From Cohnella abietis (lineage in GTDB: Bacteria; Bacillota; Bacilli; Paenibacillales; Paenibacillaceae): 64,000 bases of DNA. Shown here piece after piece: positions 17,615 through 26,378 of the stretch. The notes under the pieces are model-generated. The model was not told the origin of the DNA. It made no database searches and was given only the letters and a program-made list of their open reading frames with translations. Position numbers and translations under genes: made by a program. The DNA is taken from assembly GCF_004295585.1 (NCBI RefSeq), contig NZ_AP019400.1, positions 496,001-560,000 of the forward strand. The letters are read 5' to 3'. Every line of letters starts with the position of its first letter. Position 1 is the first letter of the stretch.

Positions 17615-17833
17615 GGAGGTTACTCGGAGAATGGACGATTATAGTTGCATTTTGCGACGATGGCGGGAGGTTACTGGAGGAATGGGCGATTATAGTCGCA
17701 TTTGCGACGATGGCGGGAGGTTACTGGAGGAATGAGCAGTTATAGTTGCATTTTGCGACGATGGCGAAGGGTTGCTGGAAGAATGAGCGATTATAGTTGC
17801 ATTTTGCGACGATGGGGAGGGGTTACATAGAAC
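17615..17833. repeat. Intergenic tandem array 2 (51-bp units)
   Basis: Units recur at 17615, 17666, 17716, 17767 and 17818 (spacing 51, 50, 51, 51). Each has GGAGGTTACTGGAGGAATG followed by an inverted repeat best seen at 17695-17708 (GTCGCA TT TGCGAC), so each unit can form a small hairpin. It directly follows array 1 but has a different unit sequence. Together the two arrays fill the roughly 650 bp between the MBL promoter and the exonuclease gene end; no gene was seen there. Confidence 0.85.
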
Positions 17834-17910
17834 GACTAGATGCTATCCCATAGCCTTTTAAGACAAGGGATAGCACCTAATTGCCGCTACTAGCTAGGGT
17901 CAAGCGTATT

Positions 17911-18681
17911 CTAACCCTCTGCCTTAGGCTGCTTTGTTTTTGCAATCTCTGAGGTGTAATATTGTTGTAATTCCAGACGTTTCTTATCGTCGGTTAGGTC
18001 GATTTTAGCTCCTAAGTAGCTTTCTACGAACACATCCCATTGTTGGAGCTTTTTCTGAGTCATCATGCCGCGAACGGCATTTTTGATCAGTCTGCGTTCC
18101 TTGGAGTTGGAAAATTGGTCTTTATACTGCTGCTTCTGGTCGAAGTCCAATTTACTAATAACCTTTCGGAACACTTCAGCTGTCATTCGAGCATCGTCCA
18201 ATGCCCTGTGCGCCGTGCCCTCTGCGGTAATTTCTAGCTCTTGCAACGCACCTTCGACACTAATGTCATTAGTGACATTCTTGTAGCGGATATATCCCTT
18301 CAACAAATCATAATAATAGGCGGACATCCAATATGTATCATCCAGCTTGTGCATTCTCGTATCGAAAACGATACGCTTCAAATCCTCGCCGCCCCATGTG
18401 ACAAGCAGAAAAGCTTCGCTGCGATTGAGCCAGCTCGTAAAATCACCAATGACCTTCCGAAAGCCTTCGGCGACATCAATGTCTTCTTGTGGGATCCCCG
18501 TTTTTTTCTTAATAAATCCATTCAGCTTGGAAAAGTACACCGGCTTAATCAATGATGAGAACTCGTCCACTATTTGCATGGATGGATTCAACCTTACGGC
18601 CCCTATTTCAATGACTTCCATCGGTAAATCGCTGGCAAACTTACGGCCGTTAAACTCAATGTCGAGAATAATATAATCCAA
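17911..18681 (-). CDS. DEDDh 3'-5' exonuclease family protein (KapD-like)
   Basis: 256 residues from TTG 18681. ATG 18717 would add 12 residues but has no ribosome binding site, whereas a GGGGGT lies 9 nt before the TTG and the protein then begins at the nuclease strand LDYIILDIEFNGRK. DEDD motifs: DIEF (Asp, Glu), an Asp in the middle region (VTWGGEDLKRIVFDTRMH), and AHRALDDARMTAEVF (His, Asp). The fold is that of RNase T, oligoribonuclease and sporulation inhibitor KapD. The C-terminal 70 residues are a charged helical extension. Substrate (RNA or DNA) undetermined; start assignment moderately sure. Confidence 0.82.
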   Translation of the reverse strand: MDYIILDIEFNGRKFASDLPMEVIEIGAVRLNPSMQIVDEFSSLIKPVYFSKLNGFIKKKTGIPQEDIDVAEGFRKVIGDFTSWLNRSEAFLLVTWGGEDLKRIVFDTRMHKLDDTYWMSAYYYDLLKGYIRYKNVTNDISVEGALQELEITAEGTAHRALDDARMTAEVFRKVISKLDFDQKQQYKDQFSNSKERRLIKNAVRGMMTQKKLQQWDVFVESYLGAKIDLTDDKKRLELQQYYTSEIAKTKQPKAEG

Positions 18682-18809
18682 TGATGTGACCCCCGCTCTA
18701 TAACTCGTGCTCTCCATTGTATCAAAAAGTAGTAGGTTTGGAAAAACAGTAATATCATCTTCTAATTGTGGAATTCATAAGGGATTTGCTTTATGATAAG
18801 AATATAAAA

Positions 18810-18824
18810 TGAAACTTAGTTTCA
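18810..18824. promoter_or_regulatory. 15-bp perfect palindrome, candidate operator for the methyltransferase gene
   Basis: TGAAACT-T-AGTTTCA directly follows the -10-like TATAAAA at 18803-18809 and lies 38 bp before the methyltransferase ATG. A half-site TGAAAC repeats at 18830. Symmetry and length fit a TetR- or MarR-type dimer; no regulator gene is adjacent. Confidence 0.5.
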
Positions 18825-18862
18825 CAGAATGAAACAAAAAAGATGTTAGGGAGTGATCAGCA

Positions 18863-19618
18863 ATGAACAGCAAGGAAAGATTTTCGAGCAGAGTGGATAC
18901 TTATAAGAAATATCGCCCGAGCTATCCAGACAAAGCAATCGATTATTTACTTGATACTGTTGGCTTGAACTCGCAATCCGAGGTGTTAGATGTTGGAGCA
19001 GGAACGGGTATTTTCTCAGAATTGCTGTTGAAGCGTGGAATCTCTGTGACCGCCGTCGAGCCGAACGAAGCAATGAGAGAAGCGGCCATAGCAGCTTTAG
19101 AAGGCTATCCTAATTACAAAGCGGTGCAAGGATCAGCGGAAGTAACAGGATTGCCGGATCATTCTTACGATTTTATTGTTTGCGCACAAGCCTTTCATTG
19201 GTTTGATCAAACGGCTGCGAAGGCTGAGTTTCAGCGTGTTCTTAAGCCGGGCGGCAAAGCCATATTGATCTGGAATACGCGTTTAACTGGGGGAACCCCA
19301 TTTCTCGAACAATACGAGCAGCTGCTGCATTCGCTAGGCACGGATTACGGTGCTGTTAATCATAGAAATATCTCGCGAGACATGCTGGAATCCTTCTTTA
19401 AGCCTGATTGGCTGCAGGAAGCCAGATTCTCGATTCGGCAGGTATTTGATTTCGAAGGACTGAGTGGTCGATTGCTGTCCTCCTCTTACAGCCCTGAGCA
19501 GGGGCATCCCAATTACGAGCCAATGATGGCAGAGTTAAGGGAGTTATTCGCTAGGAACGAGCAGAATGGGACAGTGAACTTCGATTACGAGACAGAGATT
19601 TATTGGGGCGAGGTATAG
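18863..19618 (+). CDS. Class I SAM-dependent methyltransferase
   Basis: 251 residues. Motif I is VLDVGAGTGIFSELL (SAM glycine loop), with acidic residue VEPNEAM at motif II, FIVCAQAFHWF at motif IV and LKPGGKAILIWNT at motif V. This is the Methyltransf_11 pattern of small-molecule or quinone-type methyltransferases; the acceptor is unknown. AGGGAGTGA precedes the ATG. The promoter region carries a perfect palindrome. A strong terminator follows. Confidence 0.88.
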   Translation: MNSKERFSSRVDTYKKYRPSYPDKAIDYLLDTVGLNSQSEVLDVGAGTGIFSELLLKRGISVTAVEPNEAMREAAIAALEGYPNYKAVQGSAEVTGLPDHSYDFIVCAQAFHWFDQTAAKAEFQRVLKPGGKAILIWNTRLTGGTPFLEQYEQLLHSLGTDYGAVNHRNISRDMLESFFKPDWLQEARFSIRQVFDFEGLSGRLLSSSYSPEQGHPNYEPMMAELRELFARNEQNGTVNFDYETEIYWGEV

Positions 19619-19629
19619 TAAAGCTCAAG

Positions 19630-19680
19630 AAGGGGACGTTTGCCTAGAGTAGGAATACTCCAAGGCGACGTCCCCTTTCG
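19630..19680. terminator. Bidirectional terminator between methyltransferase and exported protein genes
   Basis: AAGGGGACGT...ACGTCCCCTT stem with inner GCCT/AGGC pairing, followed by T-rich sequence; the genes on either side converge on it. Confidence 0.8.
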
Positions 19681-19693
19681 TTAAATTATATTT

Positions 19694-20650
19694 TTACTTA
19701 GCAGCCCTCGTAATTTTACCTTCAGTAGTTACCGTATACAATTTGCCTTCAGGGGCTTTGTAAACGAATGAGGTACCTTGTAGTCCAAGGAACTGATCCG
19801 GTGCTCCAAGCTTAGCAATAACCTTTTTCTGAGTGCCATCGCGTTTGATCTTAACTAGCACCAAAGCGGTTATATTTCCATTTTTACCATAAGTAGCTTC
19901 TTCATAATAAAACCACTGATTCTGGTAGGAAACTGGCCGAATACTAGCCTTGGAAGGCAAAGTGACTTTGTTTTTACCATTCAGATCAGTAAGATTGCTG
20001 CTCCCATTAAATCCATTTGCATCGGACTCACTGTAAAAGAGAGTGTCACCATAAATCTTGTAGCCCTCGTAAGGGTCGACTGAGCCTTTGGAAATGGCGG
20101 TTTTGCCTGTTCCGTTGAGCTTCATCTGGTACAAGCGTGAATTATCCTCAGTATCGACATAGTATACTAGTCCATTAGCGATTTCATAAGACCAGAAGGA
20201 AAGCTTCTTGAGTAGAATCTTGCTGCCTGTACCGTCAAGCTTCATCGAGCAAAGCTGAGTATTGTAATCGTCGTCGTATGAGGCATAGTAAAGGGTCTGG
20301 CCATTGATTGAGAATCTCGACACCTTGTTTCCAGTAGTCACTTCTTTTGATCCCGTGCCGTCTTTTTTCATCCTAATAATGTTACCCGCAATGACTTCAG
20401 AATCGGGGTCCTGCTGTAGAAAATAAACCCAGTCACCAGCAACAGTAAGAAAACGAGCATCTCCCTTAAATAGTCGTTTAGAGGCATTGGTTTTCCCATC
20501 TAGCGTTGAAGCGTTGACGCCTGCCCAATTTTTATCCTGATAGTCTCCAAGCCAGAAAAATACGTTACTTGCTTTAGTTGCAGCTGTTGCCGGGATGCTT
20601 CCTATCAGAAGTGCTAGAGTTATTCCGAGTGCAAAAATTGTCTTTTTCAT
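19694..20650 (-). CDS. Secreted DUF5050-type beta-propeller-like protein
   Basis: 318 residues. A signal peptide (KKTIFALGITLALLIGSIPATAA) precedes repeated blades with the recurring phrase MKxDGTGxK and partner strands such as VYFLQQD, LYYASYD, LVYYVDT, LFYSESD. About six blades fit DUF5050 / prolow-density-receptor-like propellers found in Paenibacillus exported proteins, often beside copper-amine-oxidase-like domains. No enzyme motif is visible; a binding role is inferred. AGAGGA precedes the ATG. Confidence 0.8.
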   Translation of the reverse strand: MKKTIFALGITLALLIGSIPATAATKASNVFFWLGDYQDKNWAGVNASTLDGKTNASKRLFKGDARFLTVAGDWVYFLQQDPDSEVIAGNIIRMKKDGTGSKEVTTGNKVSRFSINGQTLYYASYDDDYNTQLCSMKLDGTGSKILLKKLSFWSYEIANGLVYYVDTEDNSRLYQMKLNGTGKTAISKGSVDPYEGYKIYGDTLFYSESDANGFNGSSNLTDLNGKNKVTLPSKASIRPVSYQNQWFYYEEATYGKNGNITALVLVKIKRDGTQKKVIAKLGAPDQFLGLQGTSFVYKAPEGKLYTVTTEGKITRAAK

Positions 20651-20842
20651 AGGAGTCCTCTTTCGTAATTTGTCATATAACCCACTTCATACTAAAGAAA
20701 ATACTGGAATTGATCAACGGGGAGTGTCTATTCTTTAGCGTCTTTTTAGAAAACGATGCACAAAGTATGAATATGGTAAGCTCCTATTAAAGCTAAATGC
20801 TGGAAAGCTCCGTCTAATGAGTATAAGTTCAAAGGCGAGTAG

Positions 20843-21376
20843 GTGAGGGGAATATTAAAGCTGGTGCTGAGAGCCCGTAAGGGTGATGAAAAAGCCTTTA
20901 TAGAGCTGTTCCAGCAATATGAAGAAGATATTTACCGAACGGCTTATGTCTATTTGCGCAATCAGGAGGATGCACTGGATGTCGTTCAGGAGACAGCTTA
21001 TCGTTCCTTCAAGTCTATTGCGACGCTTGCGGAGCCTCAATATTTTAAAACCTGGTTGATCAGAATTTCCATAAGCTGCTCGATAGATCTACTCCGTAAA
21101 CGCAAGAATGTGTTGCAGTTTAAGCCGGAATACCATGAATTGATGACAAGCGGCGAAGAGGAGAACATTCCGCTCTCCCTATCCTTGAAGGACTTAATTG
21201 ATTCATTGGATGAAGAAGAGAAGAGTGTCATTATTCTTAGGTTTTATCATGATTACACGATTAGAGAAACGACTGAAATCATGGAAATTCCGCTAGGAAC
21301 GGGGAAAACGATACTGTATCGTGCACTCAGCAAGCTTCGGAAAAAGGCCAAGGAGGAGGATTTGTATGGACAATAG
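20843..21376 (+). CDS. ECF-type RNA polymerase sigma factor
   Basis: 177 residues from GTG 20843. Region 2 (FIELFQQYEEDIYRTAYVYL, ALDVVQETAYRSFKSI, FKTWLIRISIS) and region 4 (EEEKSVIILRFYHDYTIRE, IPLGTGKTILYRALSKLRK) are both intact, the family's normal size and architecture. ECF factors redirect RNA polymerase after release from a membrane anti-sigma. Here the next gene is that membrane protein, overlapping by 11 bp. The stimulus is unknown. Confidence 0.9.
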   Translation: MRGILKLVLRARKGDEKAFIELFQQYEEDIYRTAYVYLRNQEDALDVVQETAYRSFKSIATLAEPQYFKTWLIRISISCSIDLLRKRKNVLQFKPEYHELMTSGEEENIPLSLSLKDLIDSLDEEEKSVIILRFYHDYTIRETTEIMEIPLGTGKTILYRALSKLRKKAKEEDLYGQ

Positions 21377-22646
21377 AGTTAAACAGGAGATGGCCAGCAT
21401 ACCTATTCCTTCGGACCTCCATCGAAGAAGTCGATTAGGTGTCGAGCTAGCAATAGCAGAAAATAAACCCGCTAGCAATCTCGCTATTAATCCCGCAAGA
21501 AAGCGACGCAGGACTCTCCTGGTTCTAACCGCATCCCTACTAGGGCTTGTTTTGCTTACTGCTGTTTTGTCCAATTCTCAGGTCAGGGCAGCTATTCAAA
21601 AAGCACTTCAATTCGTTCCTGGTATAGGGATTGTGAAGGAAGAGGAGCTGCCTGCTGACAGATATGTGCTCAAGAATCCAATAACCCAAACGGTGGGGAG
21701 CGGAACAATTGTCATTACAGGTGTCATGGTGGATTCAAGAATGACTCTTGTCAGTATTAATGGAGAAAATACGGCTAGGCTGGACAAAATCAAAATCATA
21801 AATGATCAAGGCGCAGAGTTTATCATAAAACCGTCATTATCAACGTGGAGCTCTGGCCAATGGCAAGCGTCTTACGGGCATCAAGGTGAGCTTGATCTTA
21901 AGGGCTCGGTGTCTATTGTCGTTGGAGAGGAAGGTAAGGAAACAGTCATTCCGATTACCCTGATAAAGGCTGAGACTTTCACGAATTATGCCGACATGGG
22001 AGCAACGTCAACTGTAAACGGTGTAACTATTACCGCAATAACTAATCGGGTAGATGAGAAAGCGAGGATTTCGCTAATCGCACAGCATCCTAAAGAAATA
22101 AGAATTACCGATTATGGTTTTTTTGGTCTCTACGCACATGACAATCTGAAAATGAATGTAACGGATAACATAGGCAACAGCATTCCACTTGAAATCATCC
22201 GGGGAATATTGGCGCCTGCAAGTGACTTTTATTTTAAGCTATCGGATAAGAGGAACATCACCTATAAGCTGACCCTGCCCGAAATCTATACCGAGACACA
22301 AGACGAGGCCACTATAACAATTCCTACGGAAACGACGGATAATCTAAACCAGACTTTCGAAATTGCGGGTTTTCCAGTCACGATTACTGGTGTTGAACGC
22401 TTGGACGAGAAAAACCTTAGAGTATACGTAGATATGCACTACAGCGAGAGCACAACCAAATCTCTGCATATGTTTAACTTAGCTGGTTTAAGTAATATGG
22501 GTAGACTTAACGAACGAACGGGTGAGCTTGTGTATCTTGAATTCGAAGCCGAGTCTAATCGCACGAAGCAAAAGATAACGATAAGCCGACCGCAAATACT
22601 AATCCGCGGACCTTGGACGTTTGAGCTGCCGACATTTGACCGTTAA
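21366..22646 (+). CDS. Membrane anti-sigma factor, DUF4179-type
   Basis: 426 residues from ATG 21366, with AGGAGG 6 nt upstream inside the sigma gene; the longer frame to 21321 is a shadow of the sigma gene. Residues 1-50 are cytosolic (sigma-binding), then a single transmembrane segment (about 58-80, TLLVLTASLLGLVLLTAVL) and a large extracellular domain starting with SNSQVRAAIQKALQFVPGIG, the DUF4179 hallmark. Much of the rest is beta-rich (DUF5643-like). It probably sequesters the preceding sigma factor until an envelope signal arrives. The 3' end contains the -35 box of the thrS leader promoter. Confidence 0.85.
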   Translation: MDNRVKQEMASIPIPSDLHRRSRLGVELAIAENKPASNLAINPARKRRRTLLVLTASLLGLVLLTAVLSNSQVRAAIQKALQFVPGIGIVKEEELPADRYVLKNPITQTVGSGTIVITGVMVDSRMTLVSINGENTARLDKIKIINDQGAEFIIKPSLSTWSSGQWQASYGHQGELDLKGSVSIVVGEEGKETVIPITLIKAETFTNYADMGATSTVNGVTITAITNRVDEKARISLIAQHPKEIRITDYGFFGLYAHDNLKMNVTDNIGNSIPLEIIRGILAPASDFYFKLSDKRNITYKLTLPEIYTETQDEATITIPTETTDNLNQTFEIAGFPVTITGVERLDEKNLRVYVDMHYSESTTKSLHMFNLAGLSNMGRLNERTGELVYLEFEAESNRTKQKITISRPQILIRGPWTFELPTFDR

Positions 22647-22664
22647 CGACTCTGAGCATATAAT
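22636..22664 (+). promoter_or_regulatory. Promoter of the thrS T-box leader
   Basis: TTGACC (22636-22641), exact 17-bp spacer, TATAAT (22659-22664). The -35 box lies within the last codons of the anti-sigma gene. Start point expected near 22671. Confidence 0.75.
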
Positions 22665-22670
22665 GAACAC

Positions 22671-22985
22671 TAGAAATACCTATCAGGCGATAATCAAAGA
22701 CATGATTTCCTTTACGAGCTGTACAGAGAGAGAGGTTCAGGCTGAAAGCCTCTCCAGCAACCGAATGCGGAATTACCCCTTTGTAGCCGTAGCGTTGAAC
22801 CCACTGATTTACAGTCGTGGCAGTAAATGATACCGTCTTATCCCCGTTAACGGATACCGATTAAGGATCTTGTTCAAGCATGCTTTGGCTTAAAGTCGAA
22901 GTATGGCCATTGGCAGGTCGAATTAGGGTGGAACCACGAGCTGAACGCACTCGTCCCTTTGTGGAGAGTGTGTTTTTTTGCGTTC
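22671..22985 (+). ncRNA. T-box riboswitch leader of thrS
   Basis: The T-box core AGGGTGGAACCACG (22925-22938) is unmistakable and is followed by an intrinsic terminator (ACGCACTC...GAGAGTGTG then seven T, ending near 22979). About 250 nt of structured Stem I-III sequence precede it. T-box leaders bind uncharged tRNA and antiterminate when the cognate amino acid is short; the gene downstream indicates tRNA-Thr. ACC triplets at 22760-22762 and 22775-22777 are candidate specifier codons; which one sits in the specifier loop needs folding. Confidence 0.93.
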
Positions 22986-23009
22986 AATAAACCCTAAGGA
23001 GGCTATATG

Positions 23010-24926
23010 ATGGTCATCAAAGTTACATTGCCAGATGGAAAAGTTCGCGAGGTTAAGCAAGGGACGACAATCGAACAGATAGCGGAATCCATTGGGTCCA
23101 GCTTGAAGAAAAGCGCGATAGCCGGAAAAATTAATGGCGTGCCGGTTGATCTGAACCGTTCTATTCATGAGGATAGTCATGTTGAGATTATTACGCTCGA
23201 CAGCGAGGATGGACTAGAGGTTTACCGCCATAGCACGTCCCATTTAATGGCTCAAGCAATTAAGAGAATCTATGGCGATAAAGCCGTGAAGCTTGGAATC
23301 GGTCCCGTCATTCAGGATGGATTTTACTATGATATTGATATTGAGAAACCATTGTCTATCGATGATCTTGGAGCCATTGAGCGCGAGATGGAAAAGATCG
23401 CTCAGGAGAATTTGCCTATCGTTCGCCGCGTCGTTAACCGAGATGAGGCCATAATAATTTTCTCGGAGCTCGAAGATCCTTTAAAGCTCGAGCTAATCCG
23501 TGATTTGCCGGAGGCTGCAGTCATAACGGTCTATGAACAAGGAGAATTCGTCGATCTGTGCCGTGGGCCTCATCTACCATCCACTGGCCGGATTAAGGCG
23601 TTTAAGCTACTCAATGTGGCTGGAGCTTACTGGCGTGGGGATTCCAACAATAAGGTGCTGCAGCGGATTTATGGTACTTCTTTTCCGAAAGAAGCTCAAT
23701 TGACTGAGTATTTGCACGTTGTGGAGGAAGCCAAGAAGCGCGATCATCGCAAGCTAGGCAAGGAGCTAGAGCTGTTCATGTTCTCCGAAGAGGCGCCTGG
23801 AATGCCGTTCTACCTTCCGAAGGGGATGACTTTGCGTACAGAGCTTGAGAACTTCTCCCGTGAGGTACAGAATAGGCGAGATTACGATGAAGTACGCACT
23901 CCCATTATGATGAACAATCGAATTTGGGAGCAGTCGGGACACTGGGATCATTACAAGGACAATATGTATTTTACGCAGGTGGACGAAACTAAATTTGCTC
24001 TAAAGCCGATGAATTGTCCAGGACACATGCTTATCTATAAGAACAATCTACATTCGTACCGAGAGCTGCCTATACGCATATCGGAGTTCGGTCAGGTGCA
24101 TCGCCATGAATTTTCAGGTGCCCTTAATGGAATGATGCGTGTTCGTACCTTCTGTCAGGATGATGCTCATATTTTTCTTCGGACTGACCAAATAGAGGAT
24201 GAGATGAATCGAGTCATTTCGCTAATTGACCACATCTATCAGGTATTCGGCTTTGAATATCGAATTGAGCTTTCTACTAGGCCGGAGGATTTCATGGGGT
24301 TAGAAGCTGACTGGGATGTTGCGGAAAATGCATTGAAAAATGTGCTTGAGCTTCGGGGGATCGATTATCGTCTGAACGAAGGGGATGGAGCCTTTTACGG
24401 GCCGAAAATCGACTTTCACATCCTCGATGCGCTTAAGCGAAGCTGGCAGTGCGGCACTATTCAATTGGACTTTCAGATGCCGGAGAAATTCGATCTTTCG
24501 TACATTGGAGAGGACAACCAGAAGCACCGTCCAGTCGTTATCCATCGTGCGATCTATGGCTCAATCGATCGATTCATAGGAATTATTACGGAGCATTACA
24601 GCGGTGCTTTCCCGCTATGGCTAGCGCCCGTCCAAGTGAAGCTGCTGCCGGTATCGGACATCTTTATTGATTATGCACTTCAGGTGAAGCAGCAGCTTGC
24701 AGAAGTGGGCATTCGGGTAGAGGTAGATGTCCGTAATGAGAAGCTAGGCTACAAAATTCGTGAGGCCCAGCTAGAGAAGGTTCCTTATATGCTCGTGCTC
24801 GGAGAGAAGGAGCAGCTATCGGGCACTGTGGCCGTTAGAAGGCGTGGAGATGGAGATGGTGGCTCCAAAACTGTTCTTGAAATAAAGGAGCAAATCCTGA
24901 ATGAAATTCAAATTAAAGGCAGCTAA
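23010..24926 (+). CDS. thrS: Threonyl-tRNA synthetase
   Basis: 638 residues from the second ATG, whose AAGGAGG spacing is 7 nt (first ATG 23007, only 4 nt). Domains: TGS (1-62), tRNA-editing/SAD domain (about 65-225, with HSTSHLMAQA and GPHLPSTG), class II catalytic core (about 240-535; FSEFGQVHRHE-like motif 2, MNCPGHM and HRAIYGSIDRF zinc-site residues), and anticodon-binding domain (about 540-635). It charges tRNA-Thr. Length and motifs are normal. Controlled by the T-box leader upstream. Confidence 0.97.
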   Translation: MVIKVTLPDGKVREVKQGTTIEQIAESIGSSLKKSAIAGKINGVPVDLNRSIHEDSHVEIITLDSEDGLEVYRHSTSHLMAQAIKRIYGDKAVKLGIGPVIQDGFYYDIDIEKPLSIDDLGAIEREMEKIAQENLPIVRRVVNRDEAIIIFSELEDPLKLELIRDLPEAAVITVYEQGEFVDLCRGPHLPSTGRIKAFKLLNVAGAYWRGDSNNKVLQRIYGTSFPKEAQLTEYLHVVEEAKKRDHRKLGKELELFMFSEEAPGMPFYLPKGMTLRTELENFSREVQNRRDYDEVRTPIMMNNRIWEQSGHWDHYKDNMYFTQVDETKFALKPMNCPGHMLIYKNNLHSYRELPIRISEFGQVHRHEFSGALNGMMRVRTFCQDDAHIFLRTDQIEDEMNRVISLIDHIYQVFGFEYRIELSTRPEDFMGLEADWDVAENALKNVLELRGIDYRLNEGDGAFYGPKIDFHILDALKRSWQCGTIQLDFQMPEKFDLSYIGEDNQKHRPVVIHRAIYGSIDRFIGIITEHYSGAFPLWLAPVQVKLLPVSDIFIDYALQVKQQLAEVGIRVEVDVRNEKLGYKIREAQLEKVPYMLVLGEKEQLSGTVAVRRRGDGDGGSKTVLEIKEQILNEIQIKGS

Positions 24927-25015
24927 TAGCGGAACTGCCTTGTGAAAGATGACATCCTATTCAATCCCATTTAGAATAAGGGGAGATGTAAATTGTAATG
25001 ATGAGGAGTTAGTAC

Positions 25016-25579
25016 ATGAAATTTGGCTTTGACATTGATGATACGTTGTTGAATCTAAGAGAGCATGCCTTCAGATTGTATAATAGTAAGCTTAACAAGC
25101 AAATAAGCATAGATGTTTTCCATGCATTGACAACCATTCCGATACACGATGCTTTTGGACTAACGGTTGAAGAAGGGCGTCAGATGTGGAACAGTCACCG
25201 TGAAGAGATTTTCTATTCTGCGCCTCCTTTTGCCGAAGCGGTTCAAGTGCTACAAGAGCTTGTTAGCCAAGGGCACGAGGTCTATTACGTAACTGCACGA
25301 ACAGTCAATCATTGCGAAAGAACGAAGAACGGATTAATTCAATTGGGTTTTCCGGTGCAGGAGGGAAGCTTTTATTGCGGAATGGGTGATACCGAGAAGG
25401 TTCATATTATCCGTGATTTAGGCTTAGACTATTATTTCGACGATAAGCCCGCGGTGCTCGATACGTTAACGGAATTAGATTTAATCGTATATGCCAAGGA
25501 CAATTCATATAATAGGCACATGGATATTCCTCGGATTATGAACTGGAGCGAGCTACTGGGTATTTTGAAAATAAACTAA
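25016..25579 (+). CDS. HAD-superfamily 5'(3')-deoxyribonucleotidase-like protein
   Basis: 187 residues. HAD motif I is FDIDDTLLN (nucleophile Asp5, acid/base Asp7); VYYVTARTVNH carries motif II Thr; a Lys precedes the acidic motif DYYFDDKP. The small cap inserted after motif I fits NT5C/YqfW-type proteins that dephosphorylate deoxynucleotides or similar metabolites. GAGGAG precedes the ATG. 3' ends of this gene and the next converge with a 13-bp gap. Confidence 0.82.
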   Translation: MKFGFDIDDTLLNLREHAFRLYNSKLNKQISIDVFHALTTIPIHDAFGLTVEEGRQMWNSHREEIFYSAPPFAEAVQVLQELVSQGHEVYYVTARTVNHCERTKNGLIQLGFPVQEGSFYCGMGDTEKVHIIRDLGLDYYFDDKPAVLDTLTELDLIVYAKDNSYNRHMDIPRIMNWSELLGILKIN

Positions 25580-25592
25580 CCTGATCGACTGT

Positions 25593-26267
25593 TTAAGCTT
25601 TAATTACAATATCCAGATTTGTATCATACCCATCGGGTAGCTCAAAGCCTAATGTTCTGCTTCCCTCTGGTCCGAATAGAATGCGATAGTTACATGCAAT
25701 CGGCACGTTTCCTTCATTTGTAATCTGGTAAGCGACGGGCTTTAGCCTTGTCATTAATCCGAGTGCCGTCTGAATAAGCAGGTCGCCCTGCTCGTTCAGA
25801 CGGATCACTTCGGTGCCTCCATAGAGCATCTGAAGATGCTCTAATCTGCCACTGGGATGTATGTGCCAATCGTACGTAAGGGTGGGTTCCTTTTCTTGAA
25901 TGATAACATCAATTCCTTCCCAAAGCTCGCGGCACCATAACTTACGATAAGATGGAAGATTCGTCAGTTGACTTGATAGCCCCGTCCCTCGATAGTAATG
26001 AAAGGTTCCTGTCCCCCGTTCCAAACCTTCCATTTTAGCTTCAGCTCTAGCATCAACGAAATACCAAGTGAGGTTTTGATCACTCCATTGGTCGTTCTGC
26101 GAACAGAGATTCAAGCTAATTAACTTTGTAGATATCCCAACATAAAAGCCGAACTTCTGCGCCACGAATGAGAAGCTTGGGTCTGCTTGCCCTAAATTTG
26201 GCACGAATAATACAATTTGCTTTCCGTAGGCTGCTGCATGGTTAGTCAAATTCCAGTTTCTCACCAT
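25593..26267 (-). CDS. Stand-alone DUF7948-like beta-sandwich domain protein
   Basis: 224 residues, no signal peptide or membrane segment. The pattern from VLFVPNLGQADPSFSFVAQ through ELWEGIDVIIQ, LTYDWHIHPSGRLEHLQM, GGTEVIRLNEQGDLLIQT and RLKPVAYQ follows the N-terminal domain that normally precedes SBBP beta-propeller repeats in exported proteins (N-GQ, Y-GIDL-Y, YDF-V-PGA, L-L--GDL, P-aYQ). Here it stands alone and cytosolic. Function unknown. The ribosome binding site of the ATG is weak (GGAAGG is 17 nt away). Confidence 0.65.
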   Translation of the reverse strand: MVRNWNLTNHAAAYGKQIVLFVPNLGQADPSFSFVAQKFGFYVGISTKLISLNLCSQNDQWSDQNLTWYFVDARAEAKMEGLERGTGTFHYYRGTGLSSQLTNLPSYRKLWCRELWEGIDVIIQEKEPTLTYDWHIHPSGRLEHLQMLYGGTEVIRLNEQGDLLIQTALGLMTRLKPVAYQITNEGNVPIACNYRILFGPEGSRTLGFELPDGYDTNLDIVIKA

Positions 26268-26378
26268 TATACAAATCAGCTACCTTCCGCGATATTCTGA
26301 TTCATTTAATATTAATTGCTTCTATAAGTTATATGCTGAGAAGTGTAATCCTAACTGTTTTTTGTAGGGCTATGTACA

